Source: CAWABB01 sp963780165 (lineage in GTDB: Bacteria > Bacteroidota > Ignavibacteria > UBA10030 > UBA6906). From it: DNA of 64,000 nt. The stretch spans positions 682,001 to 746,000 of the forward strand of contig CAWABB010000001.1 in assembly GCA_963780165.1 (NCBI GenBank), read 5' to 3'. This document shows, piece after piece, positions 61,030 to 64,000 of this stretch. Within the stretch, counting starts at the first letter, position 1; the number at the start of each line of letters is the position of its first letter. The notes beneath the pieces were generated by a model. The model worked only from the letters and a program-made list of their open reading frames with translations, did no database searches and was not told where the DNA came from. Both the position numbers and the translations under genes were made by a program.

Positions 61030-61452
61030 CTAGTCGACGACCGTGATGCCCATGCTCCGGGCGGTCCCGGCCACCATGCTCATCGCGGCGTCAATGTCGT
61101 TGGCATTGAGGTCCGGCATCTTCATCTGCGCGATCTCCCTCACCTGTGCCTTCGTGACCTTTGCGACCTTCGTGCGGTTGGGTTCGGCAGACCCCTTCTC
61201 GACCTTCGCGGCCTTCGCCAGCAGCACGGCCGCCGGCGGGGTCTTGGTGACAAACGTGAACGACTTGTCCGAGAACACCGTGATGACCACCGGGATGATC
61301 AGGCCCGCCTGGGCCTGCGTCCGGGCGTTGAACTGCTTGCAGAACTCCATGATGTTCACGCCCTTCTGCCCGAGGGCGGGGCCGACGGGCGGAGCGGGAT
61401 TCGCCTGTCCGGCGGGAATCTGCAGTTTGACGAAGCCGACGATCTTCTTCAT
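61030..61452 (-). CDS. rplK: 50S ribosomal protein L11
   Basis: 140 aa: KIVGFVKLQIPAGQANPAPP, GPALGQKGVNIMEFCKQFNA, MVAGTARSMGITVVD. Thiostrepton-site, GTPase-centre protein. Intact. Confidence 0.96.
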   Translation of the reverse strand: MKKIVGFVKLQIPAGQANPAPPVGPALGQKGVNIMEFCKQFNARTQAQAGLIIPVVITVFSDKSFTFVTKTPPAAVLLAKAAKVEKGSAEPNRTKVAKVTKAQVREIAQMKMPDLNANDIDAAMSMVAGTARSMGITVVD

Positions 61453-61473
61453 GACGTGCTCTCGAAATGACGG

Positions 61474-62025
61474 TTACTTTTCCAGCTCGACCTGGCTGAA
61501 GTCGAGTTCCACCGGAGTCTTCCGGCCGAAAATGGATACCATGACCTTGAGCTTCATCTTCTCCTCGTTCACTTCCTGCACGAAGCCGGAGAAGTTGTTG
61601 AACGGGCCGTCGGTGACCTTGACGGCGTCGCCCACCTTGAACGGCACCTCGATGATCTCGACGTCCTTCCGCTCCTCGATCTTGCCGATCAGCCTGCGGA
61701 CCTCGGACGGCTGCAGCGGCGCGGGCGCGTTCTTCGGGCCCACGAAGCTGATCACCGACGGGGCGTTCAGAATCATGTGCAGCGTTGTCTTGTCGAGAAC
61801 GGCCTCCACCAGGATGTAGCCGGGGAAGAACGTGCGCACCTTGCTCTTCTTCTTCCCGTCCTTCACCTCGAAGACCTTCTCCGACGGGACGACCACCGAG
61901 GTGACCTTGTCCGTGAGACCGGACTGGGCAACCTCGTTCTCGATGTACGCCTTCACCTTGTTCTCGTGGCCCGAGTAGGTGCGGAGCACATACCACCTCT
62001 TGTCGTTGGTGACGGCGTCGCTCAT
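61474..62025 (-). CDS. nusG: Transcription termination/antitermination protein NusG
   Basis: 183 aa: NGN domain (KRWYVLRTYSGHENKVKAYI, RTFFPGYILVEAVLDKTTLH) and KOW domain (FKVGDAVKVTDGPFNNFSGF). Couples polymerase to Rho and ribosome. Start 2 bases after the secE stop. Confidence 0.95.
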   Translation of the reverse strand: MSDAVTNDKRWYVLRTYSGHENKVKAYIENEVAQSGLTDKVTSVVVPSEKVFEVKDGKKKSKVRTFFPGYILVEAVLDKTTLHMILNAPSVISFVGPKNAPAPLQPSEVRRLIGKIEERKDVEIIEVPFKVGDAVKVTDGPFNNFSGFVQEVNEEKMKLKVMVSIFGRKTPVELDFSQVELEK

Positions 62026-62027
62026 CG

Positions 62028-62210
62028 TTACAGGACCCTCAGGAACAACCAGCTGACCGCGTTATCGACGACGTAGACGAACAGGGAGAGCACCACGCAG
62101 ACGACCAGCACGATGATGGTCGACTCCTGGAGCTCTTCCTTCTTGGGCCACGTCACCTTGTTCATCTCTTTGACGACGTCGGTCACGAACCCGATGATTT
62201 TTTCTTTCAT
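62028..62210 (-). CDS. secE: Protein translocase subunit SecE
   Basis: 60 aa single-helix form: amphipathic segment VVKEMNKVTWPKKEELQEST, then membrane helix IIVLVVCVVLSLFVYVVDNA. Clamps SecY. It lies between tRNA-Trp and nusG, as in many genomes. Confidence 0.93.
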   Translation of the reverse strand: MKEKIIGFVTDVVKEMNKVTWPKKEELQESTIIVLVVCVVLSLFVYVVDNAVSWLFLRVL

Positions 62211-62284
62211 GATGCACCGCTTCCACTATGTGATGCCGGAGTCCCTGCTGCGACCGCCCGCGCCTCCGGGGCGATCAGGTTGCG

Positions 62285-62357
<73 letters not shown>

Positions 62358-62528
62358 AAAGCCCGCACGCGACGACGCCCCGCCGCTTCCACGCCGTTGC
62401 CGGCAGGCGCGCCCGAGTACCATGAGCCGAACTGGGTATTCGCCGGGGTGTGCACCGACCGCGCCCCGGAGCGGGTATCGACGGTGAGAACGCCGCAGGG
62501 TCGGCACCTCCCTGCGACGAGCAAACGT

Positions 62529-62678
62529 CTAGCGGGTTTCCTTGTGTGTCGTGTGCTTGCCGCACCAGCGGCAGAACTTCTTGTGCTCCACGCGACCGGA
62601 ATGCTTCTTCTTGTTCTTCGTTGTCGAGTAGTTCCGGCGCTTGCAGTCCGTGCACTCAAGCGATATGATGTCTCGCAC
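62529..62678 (-). CDS. rpmG: 50S ribosomal protein L33
   Basis: 49 aa from GTG 62678: (M)RDIISLECTDCKRRNYST, NKKKHSGRVEHKKFCRWCGK, HTTHKETR. Four cysteines (CTDC and CRWC) make it the zinc-binding type. It occupies the spot between the thr-tyr-gly-thr tRNAs and tRNA-Trp where many genomes place a tuf gene before it. Confidence 0.93.
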   Translation of the reverse strand: MRDIISLECTDCKRRNYSTTKNKKKHSGRVEHKKFCRWCGKHTTHKETR

Positions 62679-62718
62679 GACCGACCTCGTTCAGAAAATT
62701 GGACCCGTGATATCCTCG

Positions 62719-62791
<73 letters not shown>

Positions 62792-62842
62792 GCTTCGTCC
62801 ACCAGCACATCCACCCACCGCTCACTGACGCACATCCCACCC

Positions 62843-62888
62843 CGCACACATCAACTCACTTCTCGCTCACACACATCGCCAACTTCTC
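62843..62888. repeat. Degenerate tandem repeat between tRNA-Thr and tRNA-Gly
   Basis: Two 22-23 base units (CGCACACATCAACTCACTTCTC and CTCACACACATCGCCAACTTCTC, written here in short form as CACACATC...CTTCTC) lie in a 118-base spacer that is strikingly poor in G on the plus strand. Decayed copies may extend to 62815. Confidence 0.4.
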
Positions 62889-62909
62889 ACTCCACCTGCA
62901 AGATCCCAG

Positions 62910-62982
62910 AGCGGGAGACGGGACTCGAACCCGCGACCAACAGCTTGGAAGGCTGTGACTCTACCAACTGAGTTACTCCCGC
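62910..62982 (-). tRNA. tRNA-Gly (anticodon TCC)
   Basis: 73 bases, acceptor GCGGGAG/CTCCCGC, anticodon stem ACAGC/GCTGT with loop CTTCCAA. Its 5' half is partly duplicated just upstream at 63005-63030. Confidence 0.95.
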
Positions 62983-62988
62983 GATCGA

Positions 62989-63030
62989 TCCCGCTTCAGC
63001 GGGATGACTCTACCAACCGAGTTCCTCCCG
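62989..63030 (-). repeat. Palindromic element plus tRNA-Gly 5'-half copy
   Basis: 62989-63004 is the palindrome TCCCGCTTCAGCGGGA. 63005-63030 matches 24 of 26 bases of the tRNA-Gly 5' half (62956-62981). It is not a functional tRNA, since the anticodon and 3' half are missing. Confidence 0.7.
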
Positions 63031-63071
63031 TGTTCAATCGTTACGCGTCAATCGACATCCGACAATCTCTG

Positions 63072-63154
63072 TGGGCAGGGAAGGATTCGAACCTCCGAAG
63101 GCCGAGGCCGACAGATTTACAGTCTGTTGCGTTTAACCACTTCGCTACCTGCCC
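63072..63154 (-). tRNA. tRNA-Tyr (anticodon GTA)
   Basis: 83 bases with a long variable arm (class II), acceptor GGGCAGG/CCTGCCC, anticodon stem ACAGA/TCTGT with loop CTGTAAA. Confidence 0.95.
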
Positions 63155-63182
63155 GTCTGTCCCGCAGGCTGCGCGTGCATTG

Positions 63183-63255
63183 AGCTGGCGATGGGACTCG
63201 AACCCGCAACCTGCTGATTACAAATCAGCTGCTCTGCCAATTGAGCTACGCCAGC
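63183..63255 (-). tRNA. tRNA-Thr (anticodon TGT)
   Basis: 73 bases, acceptor GCTGGCG/CGCCAGC, anticodon stem GCTGA/TCAGC with loop TTTGTAA. First gene of the large minus-strand run, about 90 bases downstream of the promoter at 63350-63379. Confidence 0.95.
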
Positions 63256-63349
63256 AGGAATAGACTCCCTCCTGGCCCGTTCTCCTCCCCGCGACAACCA
63301 AAGAAGCAGACGGCCCGTGCAAGGGTTTTTCGGCAAAACATTAAGCCTA

Positions 63350-63379
63350 CAAATATACGAAATCCATAATCAGAGTCAA
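63350..63379 (-). promoter_or_regulatory. Promoter of the tRNA-led operon
   Basis: TTGACT (63374-63379), 16 bases, then TATATTTG (63350-63357) on the minus strand. The second element matches the Bacteroidota consensus TAnnTTTG exactly. It would drive the four tRNAs and possibly rpmG onward. Confidence 0.7.
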
Positions 63380-63540
63380 GACAGGAAGGCTGAATCTCGT
63401 GGGTTTTCCGCAGATTACCGACCGCAATCCCTGTGCCTCTACAACGCTCTCTGATCCCGTTCAGTGCCCGGCTCAGCCTCGGCGCGGAGATGCGCATCTC
63501 CTTGGGGGGCAATATGAGACCAGCTGCCTGCGGACTACAT

Positions 63541-63700
63541 GAGACCCTCCATCCCACGGCTGCAGCAGACCCCCTACCCCCAAAACGCTTCCTCAGGGCC
63601 TCCACATCCAGAAATACCTGGAACCCTCTATCCCAGGGCTGTAACATGCCCTCTTCCCCCCCACGCTTCGTCGGGCCCGCCACCTCACCATGGCCCGCTC
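63541..63700. repeat. Diverged 79-base tandem duplication
   Basis: Unit one begins GAGACCCTCCATCCCA at 63541 and unit two GGAACCCTCTATCCCA at 63620. The shared ACGCTTC block recurs at 63585 and 63663. Spacing is 78-79 bases, with moderate divergence. Confidence 0.5.
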
Positions 63701-63760
63701 AGGCCCTTCACCCCCCATGGCCATCTCAAGCCCTTCGACCCCGAGGGCACTCCCATGACC

Positions 63761-63779
63761 ACCGCCCAACCCGGGCGGT
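63761..63779 (-). terminator. Possible terminator of the partial gene at the window end
   Basis: A 7-bp stem ACCGCCC/GGGCGGT with a 5-base loop, about 25 bases past the stop of the gene at 63803. No long T-run. Confidence 0.35.
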
Positions 63780-63802
63780 TCGACTCCTTCGACTCCTCCA
63801 GA

Positions 63803-64000
63803 CTATTTGACTCCCTCTATTCCCCCCACGGCCCCGGATGCATGCATTTTCGCCGCTTCTTGAGCCTTTTCGGCCTCCGCTACCCGCCCCCCGGCCCGAT
63901 AATAGGCCGCCCGGGCCAAAAAGGCCCTTGCATACCACTGCCTCACCTGTTCCTCATACTGCCCCCCTGACGGAAAAGGTCTGTATGTCACTTCCGGAAA
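63803..64000 (-). CDS. C-terminal end of a protein, possibly helical-repeat (cut by window edge)
   Basis: The frame is open to the window edge and ends at 63803. The visible 65 residues include FPEVTYRPFPSGGQYEEQVR, WYARAFLARAAYYRAGG and VAEAEKAQEAAKMHASG. The Ala/Tyr/Gly spacing in the middle resembles a TPR helix pair, but one unit is not enough to be sure. GTG near 63991 is probably internal. Confidence 0.5.
   Translation of the reverse strand, partial: FPEVTYRPFPSGGQYEEQVRQWYARAFLARAAYYRAGGRVAEAEKAQEAAKMHASGAVGGIEGVK

Larger units (their letters stand above)
63256..63802. other. Intergenic region upstream of the tRNA/ribosomal run
   Basis: About 550 bases. The tRNA promoter lies at 63350-63379, a decayed tandem repeat at 63541-63700 and a hairpin at 63761-63779. 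The open frames here are low-complexity and biased by the C-rich plus strand, so I do not call any gene. Confidence 0.55.

Noticed and set aside
63433..63970. Proline-rich open frames on the plus strand
   Set aside because: Low complexity arising from a C-rich tandem repeat; overlap a better minus-strand frame.

Overview
The window is GC-rich and reads as a chromosomal segment of an uncultured FCB-group bacterium, probably Bacteroidota/Ignavibacteriota-like. Four things support this. A secreted protein ends in a T9SS-type sorting tail (NYPNPFNPSTKI). It sits with a carboxypeptidase-regulatory-like/TonB outer-membrane protein and a PorV/PorQ-like barrel. Several promoters have a TATATTT -7 box next to TTGAC. 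The ribonucleotide reductase is B12-dependent (class II). The lineage is inferred from families and motifs, not from a search.

Layout. 1-582: start of an AMP-forming acyl-CoA synthetase, minus strand, cut by the window edge. 583-3344: divergent promoters and nrdJ with a structured leader. 3692-4045: a two-gene operon of very small membrane proteins (81 aa and an unlisted 29-aa lipoprotein) behind a promoter with a tandem operator-like repeat. 4295-5532: two thioredoxin-fold proteins. 5621-9201: an adaptor and two MacB-like permeases with no ATPase beside them. 9398-14419: a large Lhr helicase with repeat-derived linkers. 14460-16931: methyltransferase, carA and ssb. 16965-27335: a secretion/outer-membrane block (NHL propeller, PorV-like, T9SS-tail protein, TonB-like receptor, Asp-box propeller protein). 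27635-30369: serA and a class V aminotransferase.

30403-63255 is one uninterrupted minus-strand run of translation and transcription genes. In transcription order it is tRNA-Thr, Tyr, Gly, Thr, rpmG, tRNA-Trp, secE, nusG, rplKAJL, rpoBC, rpsLG, fusA, tuf, S10, spc (with a tRNA-Gln inside), map, infA, rpmJ, rpsMKD, rpoA, rplQ and engB, then running on to the aminotransferase and serA. The beta, str, S10, spc and alpha operons are fused into about 33 kb. Only one tuf is seen; the place after the thr-tyr-gly-thr tRNAs where many bacteria carry a second tuf is taken by rpmG.

A major caveat is that at least ten essential genes in 35-61 kb (secY, rpsE, rplR, rplF, rpsH, rpsN, rplE, rpsQ, rplA, rpoB, rpoC) and the synthetase at position 347 carry single-base indels, mostly insertions. 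The 34 kb between 600 and 35,000 shows none. This is best explained as uncorrected sequencing error, and gene calls there are reconstructions. No clearly new multi-gene system was found; the strongest oddities are the small-protein operon, the Lhr repeat linkers, the tRNA-Gln in spc and the tRNA-Gly half-copy with a palindromic element.
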